Shown piece after piece: positions 1-7,532 of a DNA stretch of 14,260 bases (its first letter is position 1; each line of letters begins with the position of its first letter). The notes beneath the pieces are model-generated. The model was not told the DNA's origin and made no database searches. It saw only the letters and a program-made list of their open reading frames with translations. Source of the stretch: Clostridium sp. CAG:492 (GTDB lineage: Bacteria; Bacillota; Clostridia; TANB77; CAG-508); assembly GCA_000434335.1 (NCBI GenBank), contig FR878304.1:810-15069 (forward strand). The letters run 5' to 3'. The translations under genes and the position numbers were made by a program.

Positions 1-17
1 CTTTTTCTTTTTAATTA

Positions 18-608
18 TTATCTAACCTTTACAGCTTTTAATTTACCTCCACAAATTCCGCATCTATAATGTCTTGTTAAATTTTTGTTATATCTTTGTC
101 TGAAAAAATATTTTCCACATTTTTGACATTCTATTTTATATTTATAATTTGGAGTTGTTTGTGGAATATCATATTCTAAATTGCTTTTTTTGTAATCTTC
201 TTCTTTGTTTCCCAGTCTGGATACACTATATCCTAAATGTGTGTTTATGTATCCTGCATATTTTTTAAATTCTTTGCCATGATTATTGCAATATGGAAAG
301 CAATGTATTATTTCGTGCATTATGGTATTTTTTATAATATCATCGTTTAATTCCATCACCCATTTGCTTATTTCTACATAGTTTTTGTTAAATCTTTCGT
401 ATGTAATGTATCTTTTATAGCCTTTTTTTGTTATTACTTTATATTTTTCATCTGGGTCTTCATGTCTGCAACAACCATATCTTTTGACGTTTCTTTTGGC
501 AAGTGATATATTTATTTCGCCAATTAATTTGTTGTTATTTATATCAATTCCTATGGATTTTAGCTCTTCGACACATTGACTAAATAAATTTTGTAATTTA
601 TTTTCCAT
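18..608 (-). CDS. SprT-like zinc metallopeptidase with C-terminal zinc ribbon
   Basis: A 196-residue cytosolic protein of the SprT-like family. The metalloprotease signature HEIIH is at residues 98-102, with a third likely zinc ligand, H110, in the following NNHGKEF stretch. A C-terminal zinc ribbon is formed by CQKC (161-164) and CGIC (183-186). Eukaryotic SPRTN members cleave DNA-protein crosslinks, but the role of small bacterial SprT-like proteins is poorly known, so no substrate is assigned. I chose ATG at 608 because GGAG sits 7 bases upstream of it. An in-frame GTG at 620 would add four residues and has no such site. It lies 23 bp after the downstream acetate kinase gene, so it is probably the last visible gene of that operon. 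There is no signal peptide or membrane segment. The stop at 18-20 leaves too little sequence to see a terminator. Confidence 0.85.
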   Translation of the reverse strand: MENKLQNLFSQCVEELKSIGIDINNNKLIGEINISLAKRNVKRYGCCRHEDPDEKYKVITKKGYKRYITYERFNKNYVEISKWVMELNDDIIKNTIMHEIIHCFPYCNNHGKEFKKYAGYINTHLGYSVSRLGNKEEDYKKSNLEYDIPQTTPNYKYKIECQKCGKYFFRQRYNKNLTRHYRCGICGGKLKAVKVR

Positions 609-631
609 TATATTCTCCACAATGTTTATGA

Positions 632-1825
632 TTATTTACTTATTAGATTCTTTGTTTCTCTTGCTATTACTAGCTCTTCGTTTGTTGGTATTACATATAC
701 TTTTATTTTTGAGTCTGGTGCTGATATTTCTATTTCTTCACCTTTTATTTTGTTCTTTTCTTCATCTAGTTTTACTCCTAAGAATTCTAGATTTTTACAT
801 ATACTTGCTCTTCTTCTAATTTGGTTTTCTCCGACACCTGCTGTAAATACTATTGTGTCTATTCCTCCCATTGATACTCCATATTTTGCTACATATTGTG
901 CGATATTTAGGTCATATGCTTTTAATGCAAGTATTGCTCTTTCATTTCCTTCATCTGCAGCTGCTTCTACATCTCTTACATCTGCTGAAACACCTGACAT
1001 TCCTAGTAAACCAGATTCTTTATTTAACATTAAATCCATTTTTTCTGGTGCAATATTATCTTTTTTCATTATGTATGTTACAACTGATGGGTCTAAATCA
1101 CCGCTTCTTGCACACATCATAATTCCACCAAGTGGAGTTAATCCCATACTTGTATCTACAGATTTTCCGCCTTCAACAGCACATATACTTGCACCTTGTC
1201 CAATATGACAAACTACAGTTTTTAATTCTTCTACAGGTTTTCCCATTACTTCTGCAACTCTTTTTGATACATAAGAATGAGATGTTCCGTGGAAACCATA
1301 TTTACGTATTTTGTAATCTCTATAATAATGATAAGGAATTGGGTATAAAAATCTTTCTTCTGGTATTGTTTGATGGAATCCATTATCAAAAACAACTACA
1401 TTTGGTTTATTTGGCATTAAGTTTCTACATGCTTCAATTCCCATAGCAGCTGCCATATTGTGAACAGGTGCTAATTCTGCACATTCACGAATTCCTGCTA
1501 CTACATCGTCATCAACTAAAACTGGATCTGCAAATTTTTCTCCACCATGAACAACTCTGTGACCTATTGCATTTATTTCATTTAAATCTTTTATTACAGC
1601 ATAATCTGTTTTTGTTAATTGTTCAATTATAAATTCAAGAGCTTCTTTATGTGTTGGAGCTGCTTTTTCTGTAACATATTTTTCACCATTAACTTTATGT
1701 GTTATAAAAGATTTTTCAGTTCCTATTCTTTCATAATTTCCTTTTGCTATAACTTGCTCTGTTTCCATATTGATTAATTGATATTTTAGTGATGAACTAC
1801 CACAATTTAAAACTAATATTTTCAT
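632..1825 (-). CDS. ackA: Acetate kinase, second (downstream) tandem copy
   Basis: Acetate kinase of 397 residues, the usual family length. It makes ATP and acetate from acetyl phosphate and ADP in the cytosol. The ASKHA fold motifs are complete: LNCGSSSLKYQL at the N-terminus (N7), R90, D147, H179 in GFHGTSH, R240, FTAGVGEN, and the C-terminal PTNEELVIAR. These match the catalytic N7, R91, D148, H180, R241 and E384 of the Methanosarcina enzyme. Several surrounding positions are unusual: FDNGFH replaces FDTAFH around the catalytic Asp, MCARSGD replaces MGTRSGD around R240, HIGQGAS replaces HLGNGAS, and PLGG replaces PLEG. A near-identical paralogue ends 27 bp upstream. The RBS is GAAGGGAAG before ATG. 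All catalytic residues are kept, so it is probably active, possibly with altered kinetics or acyl preference (inference). Confidence 0.93.
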   Translation of the reverse strand: MKILVLNCGSSSLKYQLINMETEQVIAKGNYERIGTEKSFITHKVNGEKYVTEKAAPTHKEALEFIIEQLTKTDYAVIKDLNEINAIGHRVVHGGEKFADPVLVDDDVVAGIRECAELAPVHNMAAAMGIEACRNLMPNKPNVVVFDNGFHQTIPEERFLYPIPYHYYRDYKIRKYGFHGTSHSYVSKRVAEVMGKPVEELKTVVCHIGQGASICAVEGGKSVDTSMGLTPLGGIMMCARSGDLDPSVVTYIMKKDNIAPEKMDLMLNKESGLLGMSGVSADVRDVEAAADEGNERAILALKAYDLNIAQYVAKYGVSMGGIDTIVFTAGVGENQIRRRASICKNLEFLGVKLDEEKNKIKGEEIEISAPDSKIKVYVIPTNEELVIARETKNLISK

Positions 1826-1852
1826 ATTTTTTCTTCCCTTCTAAAATTTATT

Positions 1853-3043
1853 TTATTCACACAATTCCTTTGTTCTTCTTGCAATAAGCAATTCTTCATT
1901 TGTTGGTACAACATGTATTTTTACTTTTGAAGTATCTGCAGAAATTTCCACTTCTTGATTTCTAATTTTATTTTTTTCATCATCAATTTCTACTCCTAAA
2001 AACTTCAAATAGTCACATATTTTCTTTCTTGATTCTGGACCTTTTTCACCTACTCCTGCAGTAAAAGTAAGCACATCTATTCCGCCCATTGAAACAGCAT
2101 ATTTAGCAACGAATTGTGCAACATTATATGCAAAATTTTCAAGAGCCATTTGTGCATTTTTATCACCATCTGCAGCTTCGGCCTCTATATCTCTAAAATC
2201 TACAGAAACTTCAGATATTCCGTATACTCCAGATTTTTTATTTAATATTTCATCCATTTCCTCTGGTGTATGATTTCTATATTTAGCAATATATGTAACA
2301 ACAGATGGATCTAAATCACCAGATCTTGTTCCCATTGGAATTCCCCCAAGTGGAGTAAATCCCATACTTGTATCTACAGAAACTCCATTTTTTATTGCAC
2401 ATACACTAGCACCTTGTCCTAAATGACAATTAACTATTTTTAAATCTTTTATATCTTTATTCATAATTTCGGCAACTCTATTTGCTACATATTCATGTGA
2501 TGTTCCATGAAAACCATATTTACGAATTTTATAGTCTTCATAATATTTATATGGTATTGGATATATGTAGCTTTCTGCTGGTATTGTTTGATGAAAAGAT
2601 GTATCAAAAACTGCCACATTTGTTTTCCCTGGCATTACAGATTGACAAGCCTTAATTCCTAAAATTGCAGCTGGATTATGTAATGGCGCAAGCTCTATAC
2701 ATTCTTCTATTCCCTTCATTACCTCATCAGTTATAATAACAGGTTTTGTAAATTTTTCTCCTCCATGGACAATTCTATGTCCTATTGCATTAATTTCATC
2801 TGGAGATTTTATTACGCCATATACATTGCTTTGTAATTTTTTTAAAACAAATTTAATGGCTTTTTCATGATTTGATACTGGCTTTTCAAATTTATGTTTT
2901 TCTCCTCCAACTTTGTGAGTTAAAAAAGAATTGTTTTGTCCTATTCTTTCAAAGTTTCCTTTTGCTAGGACTTGTTCATTGTTCATATCTATTAATTGAT
3001 ATTTTAGTGATGAACTTCCACTATTTAATACTAGTATTTTCAT
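1853..3043 (-). CDS. ackA: Acetate kinase, first (upstream) tandem copy
   Basis: Acetate kinase of 396 residues, a paralogue of the next gene downstream with most motif blocks shared. Its active-site surroundings are closer to the family norm: LNSGSSSLKYQL, FDTSFHQTIP around D147, MGTRSGD around R240, and GFHGTSH with H179. It shares two departures with its neighbour: HLGQGAS (Q210 where most enzymes have Asn) and TPLGG (usually TPLEG). It also has FTAGVGEKG, with Lys replacing the Asn seen in the other copy. A strong AAGGAGG lies just before ATG. It starts 20 bp after pta, so phosphotransacetylase and kinase should be made together and convert acetyl-CoA through acetyl phosphate to acetate with ATP gain. 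The copies probably arose by tandem duplication followed by long divergence. Confidence 0.94.
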   Translation of the reverse strand: MKILVLNSGSSSLKYQLIDMNNEQVLAKGNFERIGQNNSFLTHKVGGEKHKFEKPVSNHEKAIKFVLKKLQSNVYGVIKSPDEINAIGHRIVHGGEKFTKPVIITDEVMKGIEECIELAPLHNPAAILGIKACQSVMPGKTNVAVFDTSFHQTIPAESYIYPIPYKYYEDYKIRKYGFHGTSHEYVANRVAEIMNKDIKDLKIVNCHLGQGASVCAIKNGVSVDTSMGFTPLGGIPMGTRSGDLDPSVVTYIAKYRNHTPEEMDEILNKKSGVYGISEVSVDFRDIEAEAADGDKNAQMALENFAYNVAQFVAKYAVSMGGIDVLTFTAGVGEKGPESRKKICDYLKFLGVEIDDEKNKIRNQEVEISADTSKVKIHVVPTNEELLIARRTKELCE

Positions 3044-3063
3044 ATTGCCTCCTTAATATGGTT

Positions 3064-4062
3064 TTATTGCTCTTGTGCTTGAACTGCAGTTATTGCAATT
3101 ACGCCTACTATATCATCGCTTGAGCATCCTCTTGATAAATCATTTACAGGTTTTGCAATTCCTTGACATAATGGACCATATGCTTCTGCTTTTGCTAATC
3201 TTTGAACTAACTTATATCCTATATTTCCTGCATCTAAGTCTGGGAATATTAAAGTATTTGCTTGTCCAGCTACAGGACTTCCAGGTGCCTTTGATTCTGC
3301 TATTTCTGGTATTATAGCTGCATCTAATTGTAGCTCTCCATCACATATTAAATCTGGTGCTTTTTCTTTTAATATGCTTGTTGCTTCTACAACTTTTTCT
3401 GTAAGTGGTGATGTTGCACTTCCATATGTTGAATATGAAAGCATTGCTACTTTTGCTTTTTTACCAACTAATTGTTCAAAACTTTTACTTGATGAAATTG
3501 CAATTTCTGATAAGCTATCTGCATCTGGATATTCATTAAGTCCACTATCTGAAAATATAAAAGTTCCATTTTCTCCATATTCACAATTTGGAACACACAT
3601 AACAAAAAATGCAGAAACTAATTTTGTTCCAGGTGCTGTTTTTAAAATTTGAAGTGCTGGTCTTAATGTATTAGCAGTTGAATGACAAGCTCCAGAAACT
3701 AGTCCGTCAGCATACCCTAATTTAACCATCATCATACCAAAGTAAGTTTCATCTTTTAATATTTCTTCTGCTTTTTCTAATGTCATACCTTTTGCTTTTC
3801 TAAGTTCATAAAACTCATTAGCAAATTTTTCAAATCTTGCATCTTCTACAGGATTAATAATTTTTACACCATCTATGTTAATATTATGTTCCTTAGCCAT
3901 ATTTAAAATTTCGTCTTTATTACCAAGAACAATAACATCTGCAAATTGTTCTTTTCTAACCTTTTCAACAGCCTCAATTGTTCTAATGTCATTTCCTTCA
4001 GGTAACACAATTGTTTTTATATCCTTTTTAGCTCTTATTTTTATACTATCAATAAAACTCAT
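3064..4062 (-). CDS. pta: Phosphate acetyltransferase
   Basis: Short-form phosphotransacetylase of 332 residues, without the regulatory N-terminal domains found in the long enterobacterial type. It interconverts acetyl-CoA plus phosphate and acetyl phosphate plus CoA. Family blocks seen in order are VLPEGNDIRTIEA near the N-terminus, LGYADGLVSGACHSTANT in the middle, and YSTYGSATSP, DGELQLDAAI, PVAGQANTLIFPDLDAGN and a final GIAKPVNDLSRGCSSDDIV. I chose ATG at 4062, which has GAGGA about 7 bases upstream. A TTG one codon earlier is also open but less well placed. It sits 18 bp after the pentapeptide-repeat gene and 20 bp before the first ackA, giving a pta-ackA-ackA acetate module inside a longer operon. 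No internal promoter fits in the 18-bp upstream gap. Confidence 0.95.
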   Translation of the reverse strand: MSFIDSIKIRAKKDIKTIVLPEGNDIRTIEAVEKVRKEQFADVIVLGNKDEILNMAKEHNINIDGVKIINPVEDARFEKFANEFYELRKAKGMTLEKAEEILKDETYFGMMMVKLGYADGLVSGACHSTANTLRPALQILKTAPGTKLVSAFFVMCVPNCEYGENGTFIFSDSGLNEYPDADSLSEIAISSSKSFEQLVGKKAKVAMLSYSTYGSATSPLTEKVVEATSILKEKAPDLICDGELQLDAAIIPEIAESKAPGSPVAGQANTLIFPDLDAGNIGYKLVQRLAKAEAYGPLCQGIAKPVNDLSRGCSSDDIVGVIAITAVQAQEQ

Positions 4063-4080
4063 CAAAAAATCCTCACTTTC

Positions 4081-4722
4081 TTACTTTACCACTACTCCTA
4101 ATAGTTTTGATAATTCAACTGCTTGCATTTCATTTACAATTAAACCTTTTATATAGTCTTGAGAAATCGCTACCCCTGTTATATCACAATTTGAAACATC
4201 TATTCCATTTAAATTTGTTCTGCATAATTGTGATGCTATTAAATTTGTTTTATCAAATTCTACATCTTTAAATATTACCTCTTGTATTACAGAATTTGAT
4301 AATTTTGATTCTGAAAAACATACTTCTTTATATGTTCCAAGTGACATATTTGCATATGACACATTTGTATTATCTATTAATATATTGTACATATTTACAT
4401 TACAAAGGTTTGACCCTACTAATTTACAATTTCTAAAAGTTACTCTCACAAAATTGCATTCATAAAACATTGTATTTGAAAAGTCACAATTTTCGAATAA
4501 AACATCTGTAAAATATACCTTTTCAAATTTGCTATTTAAGCATATACAATCCTTAAATTCGCATGAACTAAACTCCATTTTGTCTGTTTCGACATTTGCT
4601 TCATAACATTTGTTAAAAAAGCAACAAGCAACATCCATATCTCTTATTTTTGCCTCTCTTATTACTCCTTTTATTGTGTTACACTCTGTAATTCCATCTA
4701 AGTTTGGTTTCATTATTTCCAT
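4081..4722 (-). CDS. Pentapeptide-repeat protein, Qnr/YjbI-like
   Basis: A 213-residue protein built almost entirely of pentapeptide repeats (pattern A/C-D/N-L/F-x-x). Examples are FENCDFSNTMFYECNF, FRNCKLVGSNLCNVN and LCRTNLNGIDVSNCD. Such repeats fold into a right-handed quadrilateral beta helix. The C-terminal KGLIVNEMQAVELSKLLG resembles the capping and dimerisation end of Qnr-like proteins that mimic DNA and protect DNA gyrase, but many family members have no known role. No function is assigned here. Its Cys content is high for a cytosolic protein, with Cys often at the inward-facing position. ATG at 4722 has AGAGGA about 8 bases upstream. It lies 49 bp after the kinase gene and 18 bp before pta, apparently as part of the metG operon. 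Confidence 0.85.
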   Translation of the reverse strand: MEIMKPNLDGITECNTIKGVIREAKIRDMDVACCFFNKCYEANVETDKMEFSSCEFKDCICLNSKFEKVYFTDVLFENCDFSNTMFYECNFVRVTFRNCKLVGSNLCNVNMYNILIDNTNVSYANMSLGTYKEVCFSESKLSNSVIQEVIFKDVEFDKTNLIASQLCRTNLNGIDVSNCDITGVAISQDYIKGLIVNEMQAVELSKLLGVVVK

Positions 4723-4771
4723 TTTGCAATTCCTCTTCTTTCTTATGTATTAATTTAGTGCATATAATTAT

Positions 4772-5347
4772 CTAAAATTTCAAAATTTCTTTTAGTTCAT
4801 TTTGAACATTCTCTAATGGTTTGCTATTTTCAATATTATATACATGAATATTTGGGTATTTTTGTTTAATTTCTTCTGACATTTGTAAGTATACTCGTTG
4901 TTGATTTACACTGCTTTGAGCACTGAATTTTGCATATGCTGGCTCTACTTTTCCATCACGTTTTAGTCTTTCTTCAAATAGATTTTCATCTTTTAAATAT
5001 AATGTAATATAGTAGATTTCAAAATCCATTTTACTAAAATCATCTAACAATTTATTGTATACATCTGTAAATGAATAATCTTTAAATCCTAGTCTGCAGT
5101 AGTTTTCTTCTGAAAAAAAAGTTCTGTCAAATAATAAATTTATGTTTAGGTTTTCCATTTTTTTTATGTATTCGTTTAAGTCTTCGTACATTTTTTTAGA
5201 TTTTTGTAGTCCTGCTTTTGTACTATCACTTATTCCGCTTAGTCTGTATAAATTTGTATGTTTGACACTATTTCTTAAATAGTCTGTAATTGTAGTTTTT
5301 CCTGCTCCTTGAGCTCCTTCTATTACTATGATTTTTGAATTTGCCAT
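4772..5347 (-). CDS. P-loop nucleoside/thymidylate kinase-like protein
   Basis: A 191-residue P-loop kinase. The Walker A motif is GAQGAGKTT (residues 11-19). D74-R75 in the FDRTFF segment matches the DR motif of thymidylate and deoxynucleoside kinases. A lid-like ERLKRDGK with R127 and R130 follows, matching the arginine-bearing lid of that fold. The size suits dTMP kinase or a deoxynucleoside kinase, but it lacks an obvious standard Tmk signature. Proteins like this are usually annotated only as AAA-family ATPase or dNK-like. The substrate is therefore open; a nucleotide or nucleoside is likely. The start at ATG 5347 is supported by GGAGG. It follows metG by 37 bp and was probably cotranscribed with it. 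Confidence 0.8.
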   Translation of the reverse strand: MANSKIIVIEGAQGAGKTTITDYLRNSVKHTNLYRLSGISDSTKAGLQKSKKMYEDLNEYIKKMENLNINLLFDRTFFSEENYCRLGFKDYSFTDVYNKLLDDFSKMDFEIYYITLYLKDENLFEERLKRDGKVEPAYAKFSAQSSVNQQRVYLQMSEEIKQKYPNIHVYNIENSKPLENVQNELKEILKF

Positions 5348-5384
5348 CTTGTTTTTCCTCCGTTTTTGAATACATGAGATTTTA

Positions 5385-6974
5385 TTATTTTTTCATTGCA
5401 TTTTTTATGTATTCTATTTCTTCTTCTTTTTCAAGTCTTACAAATAAAGGCTCTCCTTTTGATATTACTTTTGTTTCTGGTTTTATTTGATTATTGTTAT
5501 TTAATGTTTCCCAGTCTTTATCTTGCTCTGTTAAACCTAATTGAACTAGCATTTTATTTGATGTTTCTGGCATTATTGGTGTTATTAATATTGCTATTTT
5601 TCTTAAGTTTTCTGCTAAGTGGAACATTACTGATTTTAGTTTTTCTTTTTCTTGTTCATTTTCTGATTTTGATAATGTCCATGGTGCTGTTTCATCTATA
5701 TATTTGTTTGTTCTTGCTATTATTGCCCATATGTCTGATATTGCATTACTTACATGATATGTATCCATATTATTTTCTGCTTTTTCAATTTGACTTTTTG
5801 TAAATTCTTCTAGTGAATCATCAAATTCTGTTCTTTCTTTGATTTCTGTTGGTATTGTTCCATCAAAATATTTGTTCATCATTCCTATTGTTCTGTTTAA
5901 TAGATTTCCTAGATCATTTGCTAAATCTGAATTAAATCTTTCTACAAAATCTTCTGGTGTAAACATTGAATCTTGTGCAAAGCTCATTAATTTTAGTAGA
6001 TAATATTTTGTTGCATCTAGTCCATATCTTTCTATTAATGTTTCTGGATATATTACATTTCCTACAGATTTTGACATTTTTCCATCTTTCATTACAATCC
6101 AGCTATGTGCATATATTTGTTTTGGAAGCTCTAGCCCTAATGCATGTAAGAAAATTGGCCAATATATTCCGTGAAATCTTATTATTTCTTTTCCTACTAT
6201 GTGTAGGTCTGCTGGCCAATATTTTTTGAATAAAGAATCATCATCTGACATATAGCCTAATGCTGTAATATAGTTTGTTAGAGCATCTAACCATACATAT
6301 AATACATGTTTTGGATCATTTGGCATTGGAATTCCCCAATCAAATGTTGTACGACTTATACATAAATCTTCAAGTCCTGGATTTATAAAATTATTAAATA
6401 TTTCATTTTTTCTTGATTCTGGCTCTATAAAATGTGGATTTTCTTTGTAAAATTCTTTTAACCAACCTTCATATTTTTTCATATCGAAGAAATATGATTC
6501 TTCTTGCATTTTTGTTACTGGTCTGCCGCAATCTGGACATTTTCCGTCTACTAATTGAGTTTCTGTAAAATAGTTTTCACAAGGCATACAGTACCAACCT
6601 TCATATGTTCCTTTGTAAATGTCACCATTTTCTAAGAATTTTTCTACTATTTTTTGTACTGCTTTAACATGTCTTTCATCTGTTGTTCTTATAAAGTCAT
6701 TATATCCAATATCCATTAATTTCCATAGCTTTTTAGCATCAGCTGCCATTTCATCTACATGCTCTTGAGGTGTTAATCCTCTTTTTTCTGCTACAGTTTG
6801 AACTTTTTGACCATGTTCATCAAGACCTGTTAGCATATATGTATCAAAGCCTCTAGCCTTTTTATATCTTCTTATACAATCTGTTAATGTTGTTGCATAT
6901 GCTGTACCTATATGAAATTTTCCACTTGGATAATATATAGGAGTTGTTATATAAAATTTTTTGTTATTATTCAT
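5385..6974 (-). CDS. metG: Methionyl-tRNA synthetase
   Basis: Class I methionyl-tRNA synthetase of 529 residues, charging tRNA-Met in the cytosol. The HIGH-type signature is HIGT (21-24) after YYPSG, and KMSKS is at 299-303. A zinc knuckle in the connective peptide is formed by C129, C132, C146 and C149. LTGLDEHGQKVQ and FDWGIPMP are typical active-site blocks. The enzyme ends after the anticodon-binding helical domain. The EMAPII/Trbp111-like tRNA-binding domain that brings many Bacillota enzymes to about 650 residues is absent. That is a normal shorter form and nothing shows a truncation. AGGAG lies 11 bases before ATG. Its promoter lies within a perfect 38-bp palindrome, giving a leader of only about 34 bases, too short for a T-box or SAM riboswitch. 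It is the first gene of the downstream operon. Confidence 0.96.
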   Translation of the reverse strand: MNNNKKFYITTPIYYPSGKFHIGTAYATTLTDCIRRYKKARGFDTYMLTGLDEHGQKVQTVAEKRGLTPQEHVDEMAADAKKLWKLMDIGYNDFIRTTDERHVKAVQKIVEKFLENGDIYKGTYEGWYCMPCENYFTETQLVDGKCPDCGRPVTKMQEESYFFDMKKYEGWLKEFYKENPHFIEPESRKNEIFNNFINPGLEDLCISRTTFDWGIPMPNDPKHVLYVWLDALTNYITALGYMSDDDSLFKKYWPADLHIVGKEIIRFHGIYWPIFLHALGLELPKQIYAHSWIVMKDGKMSKSVGNVIYPETLIERYGLDATKYYLLKLMSFAQDSMFTPEDFVERFNSDLANDLGNLLNRTIGMMNKYFDGTIPTEIKERTEFDDSLEEFTKSQIEKAENNMDTYHVSNAISDIWAIIARTNKYIDETAPWTLSKSENEQEKEKLKSVMFHLAENLRKIAILITPIMPETSNKMLVQLGLTEQDKDWETLNNNNQIKPETKVISKGEPLFVRLEKEEEIEYIKNAMKK

Positions 6975-7000
6975 TAATTATGCCATCTCCTTTTTATAAT

Positions 7001-7038
7001 TAAAATTCCCTATGATTATATAATCATAGGGAATTTTA
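7001..7038. repeat. Perfect 38-bp palindrome overlapping the metG promoter
   Basis: The plus strand reads T-AAAATTCCCTATGATTAT at 7001-7019 and its exact reverse complement at 7020-7038, with no spacer. It spans from the first base of the minus-strand -35 box to just past the expected start of transcription. It could be a repressor operator. It could also be a terminator or insulator that forms only in read-through RNA, since a transcript starting at the promoter would lack one arm. The sequence alone does not decide between these. Confidence 0.85.
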
Positions 7039-7043
7039 GTCAA
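7015..7043 (-). promoter_or_regulatory. Promoter of metG
   Basis: On the minus strand TTGACT (7038-7043) and TATAAT (7015-7020) are separated by exactly 17 bases, matching a strong sigma-A promoter. The expected start is near 7008, about 34 bases before the metG ATG. The same hexamers and spacing occur in front of the helicase gene and glmM. No similar promoter was seen in the short gaps between metG and sprT, so this one may drive the whole seven-gene block. Confidence 0.8.
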
Positions 7044-7057
7044 TGGGAACAGGGGAA

Positions 7058-7123
7058 AAAATTTAAGTTTGCTAAATAACATTAAGCATAGAAAATATCT
7101 ATGCTTAATATCATTTAGATTTA
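7058..7123. repeat. 66-bp hairpin repeat, copy A
   Basis: Near-identical to 12115-12181: about 61 of 67 aligned positions match, with one gap. The core is a stem with arms ATTAAGCATAGA and TCTATGCTTAAT and a 5-base loop. It is extended outward by CTAAAT/ATTTAG with two mismatches between. The conserved outer part AAAATTTAAGTTTGCTAAAT lies on the metG side. It starts directly after the stop of the DUF2442 pseudogene and ends about 15 bp before the metG -35 box. It has no clean T-tract on either strand, so it is an atypical terminator if it is one. Confidence 0.85.
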
Positions 7124-7365
7124 CTATTTTATTAATTTGCTATTTTCATATAACTCATTTGGATCTATATCTTCTCCATTTGTCCATTCTACCGTGACAC
7201 CAACTGATTTTACTAGTTTAAAATAAGCTATATTTTTTAAATTCTTGTAGAATTCTTCTTGTAAATTTTTTTCATATCATATAATTTTTCTTCACCATTT
7301 ACATATGTAATTTTTAGAAAGAAATTATCTAAAGCTTGTACTTCTTTTATTCTTGGTGGTATCAT
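7124..7365 (-). pseudogene. DUF2442-family gene with a frameshift
   Basis: Starts MIPPRIKEVQALDNFFLKI, then a segment ending NGEEKLYDMKK. After a frame change it continues LQEEFYKNLKNIAYF and VEWTNGEDIDPNELY to a stop at 7124-7126. This is the whole DUF2442 domain of about 80 residues, including the typical V-x-W-x-N-G-x-D-(I/L)-x-P-(D/N)-E-L-Y end. The break is in a run of seven A at 7266-7272 (minus strand); one more A restores the full frame. It is either a real inactivating deletion or a homopolymer sequencing error. A strong AGGAGG overlaps the stop of the DUF4160 remnant just upstream. DUF2442 proteins are often encoded next to DUF4160 proteins, as here, and the pair has been discussed as toxin-antitoxin-like; the function is not established. 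The frame break keeps it out of simple ORF listings. Confidence 0.82.
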
Positions 7366-7377
7366 AATTTTAACCTC

Positions 7378-7503
7378 CTATTGTAAAGGTGCAATTTTAA
7401 AGATTTCACCATCATTTTGACATACTTTCCATAAAGCTTTTAGCTCTTCTTTATGAATTTCAATCCATGCAGTTACTAATTTTTGTTGTTTTATTGGTAA
7501 CAT
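7378..7503 (-). pseudogene. 5'-truncated DUF4160 remnant
   Basis: An open frame of 41 codons from an ATG at 7503. It contains MLPIKQQKLVTAWIEIHKEE, then LKALWKVCQNDGEIFKIAPL and a stop. This matches the C-terminal half of DUF4160 (L-P-x-K-x-x-K-L-V-x-A-W-x-E-x-H-x-E-E-L-x-x-x-W). The frame stays open upstream to 7539 and adds NKILEG, also family-like. The N-terminal half, which normally carries the conserved His-rich PPHFH-type strand, is absent. Its place is taken by the end of the 154-aa gene at 7533. There is no proper RBS before the ATG. The arrangement suggests a deletion or insertion junction near 7525-7540. It is the 5' partner of the DUF2442 gene, whose RBS overlaps its stop. Confidence 0.72.
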
Positions 7504-7532
7504 TCCTTCTAGAATTTTATTTTTTTCACATA

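Noticed and set aside
609..620. GTG start of the SprT-like gene four codons upstream
   Set aside because: The GGAG needed for initiation lies within this stretch and is ideally spaced for ATG 608.
4063..4065. TTG start of pta one codon upstream
   Set aside because: ATG 4062 is adjacent, more efficient and equally well spaced from GAGGA.
6975..7060. T-box or SAM riboswitch before metG
   Set aside because: The leader is only about 34 bases. There is no T-box consensus, specifier loop or SAM-box core.
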